Origin: Termitomyces sp. T153
Taxonomy: Eukaryota; Basidiomycota; Agaricomycetes; Agaricales; Lyophyllaceae
DNA length: 64,000 nt
Reading direction: 5' to 3'
Assembly: GCA_018296165.2 (NCBI GenBank)
Contig: JACKQL020000135.1
Span: forward strand, 49,797-113,796
The notes under the pieces were generated by a model. That model did not search any database. It was not told the DNA's origin and was given only the letters and a program-made list of their open reading frames with translations. This document shows positions 21,328-32,762 of the stretch, piece after piece; position 1 is the first letter of the stretch; each line of letters begins with the position of its first letter. A program made the translations under genes and the position numbers.

Positions 21328-22640
21328 ATGACCCAGCCAACCCCTCCAGCACCTCCCCCTGATGCTTCAAGCCCCCAGAATGATGCCTGGAGTTGTTTGC
21401 TGTCCCTGGAGACACAGATTCAGCTTACCCAAGCCTCTCTTACTTCCCACATTGCTGAACTCACTGGACTCCATCAAACTACTAAAGCAGTGTCCCTTTC
21501 TCTCCAAGCCCTTCTGGAATGTCTCCCCCTTGCCCCTACCACACTTCCAATGCCCCCAGCAGATGCAGAATGGTTTGTATCTGCACCTAGCTTAGGCTTT
21601 TTGGCTCCAGCTGCTGCAGAATGGTTTGTGTCTGCATCTGGCTTAGGCCTTTCAGCTCCTCATTCCAAACTCCCTTGTCCTGCACTCCCTAATGTATATG
21701 ATGGAGATTGTAAGGCTGGAGAATGTTTCCTCCAGTCCTGTATCACCTATATCCAGCTGAGCAGTGAAGCCTTTACCTTGGATGCCTTGAAAATTGCCCA
21801 GATTCTCTTCTACATGAAGGCTGGTCAAGCCTCAACCTATGCACTGCATATCTTCCAATATGCAGGAGGAGTTGAGAGTTTCTCTGGCTAGACAGAGTTT
21901 GAGAGGGAGTTCTGAGCAGAGTTCTTTCTCCTTGACCCCATCAAAACTGCAGCTCTTTCCCTTTGAGACCAAACTCAGTATGGTCAAGGAAAGCAGTCAC
22001 TTGATGAGTACATTGACTCTTTTCATGCCTTAGTTGAATAGGCTGGATATTCAGACAGTCTACAACTCTGCCTAACCTCCCATGATAGACTCCACCCCTC
22101 TCTCAGGGATTGTATTGACAGCATGGCAGAGGAGCACCCAGATGATGAGCATGTCGATACCTGGTACAAGGTGGCATGTGAGCAGTGGCAGCTCATGGAA
22201 CTGCAATGTGAGTTGCAGCAGACACAACTCTTGACTTTCCCTTTTTCTTATGGAGGGTTCACCCCCTGAGCTCCCTCTTCCACACCTGCATTAGCACTCC
22301 TATGAGCAGGTGCAGCTTCCTCCTTTATGCCTCATGCTGCTCCCCTGTGCTCCCTACCATAAGGAGTCCCAATGGATGTTGATGCTTTCCAACAGCAGTC
22401 CTCTACTCCTTAGCTGTGTGTCAACACTGTGGGAAGGCAGTTAATTCTGCCTGCTACTGTCCTCAAGGGCTAGAAGTCCACTACTTGTCAGCATTGGAGC
22501 AAAAAGAGCTGCTCATCCAATTCCTTGCAGCCCAGGATGCCACAGAAACCCCCTCTCCAGATGCACCTATAGCTATCTATTCTGATGAAGTGGCCAATGT
22601 ATTGGAGGAGGTTCCTACAAAGCCTGAGGATTTTTAAAAG
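21328..22640 (+). pseudogene. gag of element B4
   Basis: The ATG at 21328 follows the LTR by 118 bp. The opening MTQPTPPAPPPDASSPQND leads to a coiled N-terminal part (SLETQIQLTQASLTSHIAEL). A duplicated motif (EWFVSAPSLGF / EWFVSASGLGL), PNVYDGDCKAGECFLQSC, and the Gag core (QYGQGKQSLDEYIDSFHALV) follow. A zinc knuckle remnant HCGKAVNSACYC is at about 22,420. In-frame stops occur near 21,890, 22,040 and 22,270. This is the best preserved B gag in the window. Confidence 0.85.
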
Positions 22641-22648
22641 GGCAATGG

Positions 22649-22992
22649 ATGACTAGTATGCCCTCATTGCCCAGTACTAATCATTTTGCCCCCCTGTCCA
22701 TAGAATCAAATATATCTGTTGCCATTGTTGATACCATGCCTGAAATCATAAGCCCCTCCTCAGATGTACAAACTCCCTCTCCAGCTAAAGTCTCAGCTGG
22801 AAACACACCTCCTAACTCACACTTTTGGATCCCTGCATGGGAATGCCACCTCCCCCATTATTATGCTGTTGCTTCCACCCCTTCTACCAACTCCCTAAAG
22901 TTACAGGTGGAAATTGAGACAATGGACACTCAGCAGATCCAAAGTGTGGTTGCCCTCCTTGACAGTGGTGCAACAGGCCTCTTTCTCAACAC
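22649..22992 (+). pseudogene. Protease start of element B4, cut by element A
   Basis: Reads through a Ser/Pro-rich linker to EIETMDTQQIQSVVALLDSGATGLF, in which DSGAT is the intact aspartic protease active-site motif of a retropepsin. The reading ends at 22992 where the LTR of the reverse A element begins; AACAC (22988-22992) should be the target-site duplication. Confidence 0.8.
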
Positions 22993-24042
22993 TGTCAGAT
23001 TCTGCTGACTATGGGGGCTCAGCTACACTGGGTGAGTCCTTACTAGGTGGGCGTGATGTTCTGTGCTTATGACCTAGCACTCCAGAGTTGGTGTGGAGTG
23101 GAGGGACTTGCAAGGGAAAGCTAAGGGGAGTGGTCTGAGCAAGTCTGGAGTAGTCCAGGTAAGTCTAAGACCAAGTATATTAAATGTTGGGCTTGGGCAG
23201 GTGTCAGGAACAAGTTTGTAAGCATGCAAATAGATTGTGGGGCAAATGGAGGCTTTGCAAGTGATGGAGGCAGAGCCAGAGTTTGATGGGGGATCAATCA
23301 AGACTTGATGGTTCCAGGGCCAAGTGAAGAGCAAGGTCCAGAGTTGTTGTAAGAATGTTCAGAGTTTGTAGTGCATGCATGGAGTTTGTACTGACATTGG
23401 AAATGAAAAGAACTGAGAGAAACAAAGGAAATAGAGACAATTGAGATGAGATGGAGATGAGACAAGATGAGACTGAGAAAAAGATGGATTTGAGACTAAA
23501 AATAGAAATAGAAACAGAAAGAGACATGAGACACAAATAACCAGTAAATGTAATATTAAGACTAGGGTACAAAGAGTTACTCTATGAATTATATACTGAC
23601 TACTGAAGAGCTCCAGGAAATGGTGAGTGCAATGGCAGGGCTTGACAAAGCTACACAGAGTCAACAGGTGTCAGGTATGACCAAGGAGTGGGCTGCAGCA
23701 ATATTCTGATGGGATCAGTTGGGGACACAGGCTGCTCTGGAGTTATTGTGATGCTCTGGAGCAGGTCAGAGGAACTAGGGCAGGGGGTCAGGAGTGTATG
23801 ACATGATCAGGAATGGTGAAGGAGGTCTCAGAGCTCAGAAGAGTCAGGGGAAGCATTGATGGCTGCAGAGAAGGTGTTGGAGTTGACCAGGAGGTGCCGT
23901 TGGAGTTTGCTAGACAAGCATTGGAGTTGGCTGAAGTGGGCACAGAGGGTGTGCCTTAGTTGGGGAAGTTTGATGGGGCAATCAGGAGAGACTTTGAGTG
24001 GGCTAGGAATGATGTCAGGGGTCTAAGAAGTGGGTCATGACA
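22993..24042 (-). repeat. 3' LTR of reverse A element
   Basis: On the minus strand it starts TGTCATGACCCACTTC at 24042 and ends CAGAATCTGACA at 22993 (1050 bp). It aligns with the forward A LTRs. The purine-rich GGGAGGGGTAA immediately upstream (24043-24053) identifies it as the 3' LTR. Confidence 0.85.
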
Positions 24043-24056
24043 TTACCCCTCCCTCA
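24043..24056 (-). other. Polypurine tract of reverse A element
   Basis: Minus-strand GAGGGAGGGGTAA abuts the 3' LTR start. Such a tract primes plus-strand DNA synthesis in LTR retrotransposons. Confidence 0.7.
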
Positions 24057-24589
24057 GCATTGAGACCCTCAAGACATGGGGCACAGTTTGGAGATTGGTG
24101 GGGCATGGGAATTCAAGTTGAGTAATATTGATCAAACCATAGTGAGCAGCAGCAGCATGAGGAACAAAGTCAAAGCATGGCCACTGTTTGTCAGGGGGTT
24201 CTTCCAAGTCATTAAAAGGATTAGACATACTCTAGGATTCCCTAACTTTCCACAATGTCCTCCTCTGTGTATTCCTCAGCAGTGTCCCCATCCCTTTCAG
24301 CACAATCCTCTTCTTCTTCCTCCAAGGATCCTGAGGGTCATTGGGATTGCAGACACATCTAAGCAATGTATCACAGTTGTAAGTGCAGTCTTGTTCTTTG
24401 TGCTTTGAGTGCTGATAAAATCCTGGCAGAGTTGTCAGTGGCAGTGGCAGGACCCTCAGAGCTTTTGTCAGAGGGAGTCCCAGCGCAGTCAGTGGCAGGA
24501 GTGGCCCCTGCCTTGCATTCCAGGCTTGGCCTTGGTCCAGGAGTGGTCTGCTCCATTAGAATGGTGCCAGGCAGTGGCCCCCATGAGTG

Positions 24590-25543
24590 ATAGACACATT
24601 TTCTCCCTTTCTGAGCTAACCCACTTCTATACTGCATGTCCTTCACCTGATAAGAGGAGCAGTGCAAGTTTGAGGAGCCCATGCTAGAGATGTGGCAGAA
24701 TACGTTAGTGTGTCTCCCATGTTGCTCATGGCACAAGAAGTGCTCCATCACCCTGAGCTGGTGCACTGCTTGCATTGTGGCAGAGCAAGGATGGGATTGA
24801 GAGTGGGTTATGGCACAGCTGGAGGAGAGCCAGAAAGTCAGAGTATTGGGGCAGGGTTCTGGGGTAGAGGAAGGGGGCAGCACAGAGCAGTCCACAGTAA
24901 AGGTCAGGCCCCTGTAGGGTAGACAGAGGGAGGAGGCCCCTGCAGCATGTGACAAGAGTAAATGGAGGGCATCCCCTTGCCAGAGGTGGGGCCAAGTAAG
25001 CAGGCATGAGGGGAGCAGACAATGGTGAGCCCCCCAGGCCCTGCAGTGTATTCCCTGACCTCTGGGGCCCTAGTCAAGCAGTCTGCAGGGGGGTTGTGGT
25101 CAGCTGCCAAGGCTTTTCTGCAGCATTGAGTGGAGGGGTTGGAACAATTGTTGGCCACCTGTAAGGAGGAAGCTTGAAGGGTAGGAGAAGAGAGGGATGG
25201 GATTTGGAGGGAGCAGGACGAGGCTCAGAAAGAGAGAGATGCAGTGCAGAGGGACAGGAACATAGCTATGGGGACTGCCATGAAGCAACTGTCACAGCTT
25301 CAGGAGTTGTTGGTGCAGATAGAGCCATTGAAGGTGCAGGTGGAAATGGTAGCATGGTGGGCAGAAGGCTCAGTTGGGCAGGGAGATGAGGGGGCATTCC
25401 ATGTAGGGGTCTCCAGAGTGTTGGCAGAGGCAGCAAGGAGGCAGGAGGAGTGGCTCGCCAATGAGGTGACCTCAGGGCAGAGGGAAATCCTCTGCGAGTT
25501 ACTTTATTCTCACCCAGACTCCCTTTTTGCTGACCTAACAAGC
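24590..25543 (+). pseudogene. Antisense ORF in A element: Cys-rich head and coiled coil
   Basis: On the strand opposite to gag-pol. 24,640-24,900 encodes a Cys-rich part (LVCLPCCSWHKKCSITLSW, then TACIVAEQGWD) and AQLEESQKVRVLGQGS. 25,130-25,330 encodes a charged coiled coil (VREERDGIWREQDEAQKERD, then QLSQLQELLVQIEPLKVQVE). 25,430-25,540 encodes RRQEEWLANEVTSGQREI and the end SHPDSLFADLTS. A few stops, two of them TGA, interrupt it. The forward A element carries the same ORF at the same relative place (7813-9560). It is not a known gag-pol product and its function is unknown; the Cys pattern could bind zinc. Confidence 0.5.
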
Positions 25544-26124
25544 TAGATTGGGCCAGGGAGCACCAAATTCTCCTTGACAGAGTGTCTGTGGCACTTGTGT
25601 TGATCTACAATGGGCTTTTGAGAATGCCTAGGGACCGCCCACTGGAGTTGGGCCAGAAGGTTGGGCAGATGAGTTGTTTGCTGGCGGGACACCAGCAAAG
25701 GGCCATGGTGGATCCCAGGGCATAGTGGGAGGTGGCAACAGATGTGGGGGAGCTGCTCCCAGGACACCTGGAGGTCCTGGCAGTGGTGATGGCCCAGCTG
25801 GAGGTAGAAATGGTAGGGAGGAGGGTGGGGGTGGATCTAGAGGAGGAGGAGGAGTAGGAGGACCTTCTTGGACTTGCTTTCTTGTGCCCTGCACCTGCTT
25901 GTACTCTGTAACATTATGTAATTGTCATAGCATGTATATATGGTTCCCTTCTGACATCTGGTCTGAATGATGGAACTTATTTCAGTTTTGAGTGAGGAAG
26001 TGGTAAATAAAACATGTAGGGGTTACTTGTGGAAGTTGAATCCCTAATAAATCCAGAGGCAGGGATTATGCCCACTAATGCCATCTGTATTTGCTAGTCC
26101 CAGGAGTCCTGGGGCTTTGTAGGC

Positions 26125-28395
26125 TGCTGTCAATGAAAGTCCCAAAGTTTGTTGGGGGCTCCATCAAGGTTTTTTTGGGGGTTCCCAAGAGTCATCCTCA
26201 GGTCCATAGCTCTTCCAGTGGACCAGGTACTGGAGTCAGCTGTGGACCATGCAGGAGTTGAGGATTTGGTTGACCTCATAGTGGTATTTGTCCTTGACTT
26301 TGATGGGGGGTGGTCAACTGGGGCATTGCCTGAGGAAGGGGTTTGGGGCATGTTTTTCAAGGAGTCATATGTGGAATATGGGGTGGAGGCCCTTCAGGCC
26401 CAGGGATAGATTGAGCTTGTAGGTGTGCCTGGAGACCTTCTGGAGAACTTTGAAAGGGCCAAAGCATTTGTGATCAAGCTTGACAGAGGGCTTCCAGGTC
26501 TTGAGATTTTGTCAATCAAGCCAGATCAAGGTGCCAGGGGGCCAGTCAGGGGTCAGTTTGCATCAGGCATCAGCATGCTTGGAGTAGGCTTGATTGGCAG
26601 TGTTGATCTCATCCCAGAGGAGCTGGTGGAGGGATCAGAGATCTTTGGCAACTTTGTGGGTGATGTAGGAGGGAATGTCCTTGAGGGATAGTGTAAGCCA
26701 GGGGTGGTAGCCCTTATTGGTGTAGAAAGGGGAAACTCTGGTGGCAGAGTGCAGCATGTTGTTGTAGGTAAACTCAGCAAGAAGGAGTTCTGCATGCCAG
26801 TTGTTCTGTCAAAAGTTAATGTAGATGTGGAGATACTGTTCCAACATCTGGTTTACTCATTCTGTCTGTCCATCAGTCTCTGGGTGATAGGTGGTGGAGA
26901 GATCGGTTTTTATTTTGAGTGCTTTGCACAGCAATTGCCAAAAATGGGATATGAACAGAGGTCCATGGTCAGAGACAATGTTGTTCAGGAGTCTGTGCTT
27001 GGAGAATACATGTTCAAGGAATAGTTTGGCAAACTCCAGAGCATTGTCAGTGGTGTGGCAGGGGATGAAGAGGGCTTGCTTGGTGAGGTGGCAGACAATG
27101 ATGAGGATTGCATCAAAACCTTCAGAATCAGGGAGTTTGACAATATGATCTATTGAAATTGAGGACCAGGAGTACTGACTGACAGGGAGGGGCTTCAATA
27201 ATCCATGAGGGCAGTGGCAGAGTACCTTGGCCTGGAGACAAGATTGGCAGGCCCTTATGTATCACATGATGTCCTTCTTCTTCATTCCTGGCCAAAAGTA
27301 AGTCTAGAAGATGAGCTGAAGGGTCTTACAAATTTCTGGGTGCTCACAGAGTTTGTGGTCATAGTGTTGCTGGAGTATGTCAAGGCAAATGGACTTGTGG
27401 TCTGGAGCATAGATTCATCCACTCTGGAGTAGGAGATAGTGGTCCAGAGACAGCATGAAGGGGTTTTTAGCATTTGACTTGTTGGCAGAGTTGTTGCGGG
27501 GGTTGTGCTGGGTAAAGAAGGAGTCCAGGGATGAGTTTCTGATTTGGTGGAGGATTCCTTCTTCATTTAAAATCAGCATGGCATGTAGATGTTTAGGGGG
27601 GATTACCACTCAATGGTTGAACATGTTCTGCCTAGCTTCAAATGACTTTTTTGAATACATATTGGACCTCTGAGTGAGGGTGTTGGGTTTTGCACCAAGT
27701 TGTCCAGGGCAATAGTGGATAGTGAAATCATACTCTGAGAGGGTTTTGGACCATCAAGCTTGGCAGTGGCTGAGTTGCTTTGTGGTTGTGAAGTATTGCA
27801 GATTGTTGTGGCTGGAGTAGACTTGAATGTGGTGTGGGGATCCCTTGAGGTAGGCCTGCCACTGACAGAAGGCTTCAACAATCGCAAGGAGTTCTTTGTC
27901 ATAGATGTTGTAGTTGAGCTTCATGGGGATCATCAAATGGGTGTAGAAGGCAACAGAGCACAGGTCCTTGCCTCTGGAATCCAACTGGGAGAGTATTCTG
28001 GTGATGGCATAGTCAGAGGCATTGCATTTGAGCACAATTGGCAGGGAGGGGTCAAAATGGCAGAGGACTGGAGTGGAGGTGAAGGCCTTCTTGAGAAGGA
28101 GGAATACACTCTGGCATTTGCTGTTCCAATTCCAAGGGGTGTCCTTCTGCATAAGTCAGTTGAGGGGTTTGGTGATCCCAGAGTAGTTGTCAATGAATCA
28201 GTGGTAAAAGTTAGCAAAACCCAGGAATGATTGTACTTCTTTGACAATCCATGGTGGGGGCCAGTTGAGTATAGCTTTGACCTTGGCAGGGTCTATGTGC
28301 ATGCTGTTGGGAGTGACAATGACTCTGAGGTAGTCAACCTCCATCATTTGGAAGGAGCATTTCTTGAGTTTGGCATGGAGGTGGTACTTTTGGTG
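26125..28395 (-). pseudogene. A pol, second copy: RT tail, RNase H, integrase, chromodomain
   Basis: Backward from 28,395: RT tail (FHAKLKKCSFQMMEVDY), RNase H (28,230-27,750; FLGFANFYHWFIDNYSGI, KELLAIVEAFCQWQAYLK), integrase core (27,200-26,850; SKHRLLNNIVSDHGPLF, TYHPETDGQTE), and a C-terminal chromodomain (26,400-26,130) that likely guided integration to modified histones. The block is about 2.26 kb and is a diverged tandem copy of 28,391-30,652. Stops and shifts are frequent. Confidence 0.8.
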
Positions 28396-31384
28396 TCATC
28401 AATGAAAGTTCCAGAGTTTGTTGGAGGCTCTGTCAAGGTTTCTTTGGGGTTCCCAAATGTTGTCCTTAGATCCATAGCCCTTTCAGCAGACCAAGTACTG
28501 GGGCTGGCCATAGACCAAGCAGGAATCAAGGATCTGGTCAAACTCATAGTGGTACTCATCCTTGACTTTGATGGGGAGTGGTTGACTGGGGTGTTGCCTG
28601 GGGAAGGGGTCCAGAGTGTGCTTTTCAAGGAGGCACACATGGAAGACAGAGTGGAGGCCCTTCATGCATGGGGATAGGTTGAGCTTGTAGGCATGTGTGG
28701 AAACCTTCCAGAGGACTTTGAAAGGGCTGAGACATTTGTGATCAAGCTTGACAGAAGGCCTCCAGATCTTGAGATTCTGTCAATCAAGCCAGACCAAGGT
28801 GCTGGAGCACCAGGTTGGGGGTGATATTGCATTGGGTATTGGCATATTTGGAGTAGGCTTGATTGGCAGTGTCAATTTCATTCCAGAGGAACTGGTGGAG
28901 GGATCAGAGGTCTTTGGCAACTTTGTGGGCAATATAGGAGGGAATATTTTTGAGGGATAGTGTAAGTCAGGGGTTGTAGCCCTTGTTGGTATAGAAGGGA
29001 GAAAATTCTGGTGGTGGAGTGAAGTGCATTGTTGTTGGTAAACTTGATGAGGGGGAGCTCTGCACACTAGTTGTTCTGTAAATAGTTAATGTAGAGGCAG
29101 AGATACTGTTCCAATGTCTGGTTTACTCATTCTGTCTATCTGTTGGTCTCTAGATGGTAGGCAGTTGAGAGGCTGGTCTTTATTTCAAGTGCCTTGCAGA
29201 GCAATTTCCAAAAATGGGAGACAAATAGAGGCCTGCAGTTGGAGATGATGTTTTCTAGGAGTCTATGCTTGGAGAATACATGTTTGAGGAATAGTTTGAT
29301 GAACTCCAGAGCACTGTTGGTGGTGTGGCAGGGGATGAAAAGGGCTTGCTTGGTGAGGTGGCAGATGACAACAAGGATTGCATTGAAACCTTTGGAGTCT
29401 GGGAGTTTGATGATGTAGTCCATTAAATTGAGGACCAGGGGACTGACCAACTGGGAGGGGTTTTAGCAGTCCATGAGGGCAATGGCAGGATACCTTGGCC
29501 TGGAGACAAGGTTGGCAGGCCCTTATGTATCACATGATGTCCTTCTTCATTCCTGGCCAAAAGTAAGTCCAGGAGATGAGCTGAAGGGTCTTACAAATTC
29601 CTGAGTGCCCACAGAGTTTGTGGTCATGGTGTTGCTGGAGTATGTTGAGGCAAATGGACTTGTGGTCTGGAGCATAGATTCATCCACTCTGGAGTAGGAG
29701 ATGGTGGTCCAGAGACAGCATGAAGGGGTTCTTGATGTTCAATTCATTGGTGGAGTAGTTGTGGGGGTCATGCTGGGTGAAGAAGGAGTCTGGAGGTGAG
29801 TTTCTGATTTGGTGGAGGATTCCTTCCTCATTTGAAATCAGCACACATGCAGATGCTCAGGGGGGATTACCACTCAATGGTTGAATGTGTTCCACTCAGC
29901 TTCAAACAACTTCTTCAAATACACATTGGACCTCTGAGTGAGTGCATCAGGCTTTGTGCTGAGTTGTCCAGGGTGGTAATGGATGGTGAAGTTGTAGTCT
30001 GAGAGGGTTTCAGACCATCAAGCTTGGCAGCAGCTGAGCTGTTTTGTGGTTGAGAAATACTGCAAATTGTTATGGTCAGAGTAGACTTGAATGCAGTGCA
30101 GAGATCCTTTGAGGCAGGCCCACCACTAATGGAAAGCTTCAATAATCACAAGAAGTTCTTTGTCATAGATATCATAGTTGAGCTCTGTGGATATCATGGA
30201 ATGAGTGTAGAAGGTAATGGGGTGGAGATCCTTGCCTCCAGAGTCTGACTAGGAGAGTACTCTGGCAATGGCATAGTCAGAGGCATCACATTTGAGTATG
30301 ATTGGCAGGGAGGGGTCAAAGTGGTGAAGGACTGGAGTGGAGGTGAAGGCCTTCTTGAGAAGGAGGAACATGCTCTGGCACTTGCTGTCCCAGTCCTAAG
30401 GGGTGTCTTTCTGCATGAGCTGGTTGAGGGGTTTGGTGATTCCAGAGTAGTTGTTGATGAATCAGCAATAAAAGTTAGCAAACCTCAGAAATGACTGTAC
30501 CTCTTTTACATTCCACAGCAGGGGCCAGTTGAGAATGGCTTTGACCTTGGCAGGATCCATACATATGCCATCAGGGGTGACAATAACTCCAAGGTATTTG
30601 ACCTCCATAGTGTGAAAGGAGCATTTCTTGGGTTTGGCATGAAGGTGGTACTCCCAGAGTCATTCTAGGACACATCAGACATGCTCCAGATGCTCCTCAA
30701 GTGAATTCAAGTAGATCAGTATGTCATCCAGGTATACAATGACAAAGATGTTGTTCATGTTGTGGAAGATATTGTTCATGAGTACTAGAAAGTGGCAGGG
30801 GAGTTAGTCATTCCAAAGGGCATTACTAGATACTCAAAGAGGCCATAGTGGATGCAAAAGGCAGTCTTCTATTCATGTCCAGAAGCAATCCAGACATTGT
30901 TGTAGCCAGAGTGGAGGTCTATTTTTGTGTAGATCTTGGCACTGTATAGGCAGTCAACAAGGTCTCTGATCAGAGGGGGAGGATACCAGTTCTTTTTGGT
31001 GACTTTGTTGAGTCCCCAATAATCAACACAAAGTCTGAATAATCCATCCTTTTTCTTGGCAAATAGGACTGGACTGCTGGTGGTGGAAATTGATGGGCAT
31101 ATGAAGCCTTTGCTGAGCATATCATCAAGGTAGTCCTTCAGGGCTCAGAGTTTGATCTCAAACATGTTGTAGATTTTGCCAAACAGGGGTGAGGCACCTT
31201 CTTTGAGGTCAATCTTGTAATTGTAGAAGCAATGTGGAGGAAGTTCTTTTGCACTCCCTTCAGAGAACACATCAGTGAATTCATGATACTCCAGGGGTAC
31301 TACTTTGTATAGAATCTGCTCCTCTGTTTTGTGTTCCAGCAGGGTAGTTTCTGTGCAGAGGTGCTCCTCCAGTAGGGCTGGCAT
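28391..31384 (-). pseudogene. A pol, first copy: RT, RNase H, integrase, chromodomain
   Basis: Backward from 31,384: pre-RT (ILYKVVPLEYHEFTDVFSEG), fingers ([20 protein letters not shown]), palm ([16 protein letters not shown]), intact catalytic VIVYLDDILIY near 30,730, RNase H about 30,500-29,920, integrase about 29,450-28,770 (SKHRLLENIISNCRPLF), and a chromodomain at 28,680-28,400 ([20 protein letters not shown]). At 28,395 the sequence runs into the RT tail of the second copy. Many in-frame stops occur. Confidence 0.85.
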
Positions 31385-32039
31385 GATTTGTAGTTGGAAG
31401 GTGGGAATGCCATCTTACAAGATGCATGCAAAGGGGATGGCACCAATAATTTTGATGTCAAGATCTCCCAAGTCAATGGGGGTGGGTGATGGGGCAGTAG
31501 TGGGTGAGTCCAGAGTGGTGGCAGAGCTGTTTGGGGAGGTTGAGCATCATTAGTGGGAGTACTGTGGGCCTTTGTATTGACTCTGGGGTATGTTGGGGGG
31601 GCAGCTGTCATGATTTGCTTGAGGGTGACTGAGGCAGGGGTGTACTTTCTTCACCTTCTTGGTTGCCAATGAGAGTTGAGGGGCTTTGGGTTGCTCTGGA
31701 GATACTGCCATTGGGGTCAGGGATGTTGGAATCTGAGATGGACTGGAGGCAAAGGAGGATAGCAGCCACTAGACTTGCTTCAGGGCTGATAAATTGCATA
31801 GTGAGGTTCTTCCAGTCAATGTTGGAGTTGACATCCTGCAGCTACAGAAGTCCAAGCATGATTGGAGTTGATGGGAGGAGCTGGGTGATAAGAAGCCAAG
31901 CCTGGAACCTTAGGTCATTGTTGAGGGTGAGGGCATTGTTGTGGTATTGAGTAATTCCTGTCATGATGGGGCTTCTATCAAAGAGTTGGAGCTTGAGGGG
32001 TTTGTCAAGGTCATTGTGTTGGAGGTCAAGTTGACTGCT

Positions 32040-32560
32040 GATGAAGGTGCTGGAGGTGCCACTATTGACAAGGGTGGGGAGGATCTTGGGTGAGCTGTTG
32101 AGTCAGACATTGATGACAAACAACTGTGTGGACCCCAAGTGGAGCTGCAGGGGGGTCTGGAGTTGGTCAGTTATAGTCTCAGGGTTCTTAGAGGGGGGTG
32201 AGACATCAAAGGGTACTAGTCTGGTGTCAGTCAGGTTGTCCCAGTCAAGGTGAAGAGTGAGGCTGGGCCAGTTGATGTGGGAATTTGTGGAGTGGAGCCA
32301 TGAGAAGCCTAGGACAATGGGGGCAGAGAGGTGTAGTTTCATAATAAGTAATCAGAGTTCTTGCCATCATCCATTGGCAAAGGTCACAGTCATTTTCATG
32401 CAGTGTATGATATTTCTGGCAGAGGTGGGGTTGCCATCAAAGAGTTTGAGGAGGATTGAAGTGGAGAGACATCAGAGGCATTGAGGAGTGAGTGCCACCA
32501 GAGATTTGTTGATAAAGTTATCTGTGGCACTGCTGTTGACTAGTGTGGGCATGGGGTTGT
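32040..32560 (-). pseudogene. A protease remnant
   Basis: Reads PTLVNSSATDNFINKSL, where retropepsins have (L/V)VDSGATDNFI. The catalytic Asp is Asn and the following Gly is Ser, both explicable by C-to-T changes. About 60 codons on, APIVLGFSWLHSTNSHINW matches the conserved GLPWL region. It is inactive. Confidence 0.75.
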
Positions 32561-32762
32561 CAGAGAAGGGGAGAGTGGTGCAGAAGAGGAGGGTAGTGGA
32601 GGAGTGGGAGGGAAGGCATGCTGGGAGGTTGTTCAGAGTAAGTACCATTGCACAGAGGAGTGTGGCCAGGGCAGAGAAGATGTTGGAGTCTGGTCCATGG
32701 TCTAGTGTGTCTTTGAGACCTAAACTGCTGACTTGTTTTCCATAAACTGGTAGTTACAGTCT

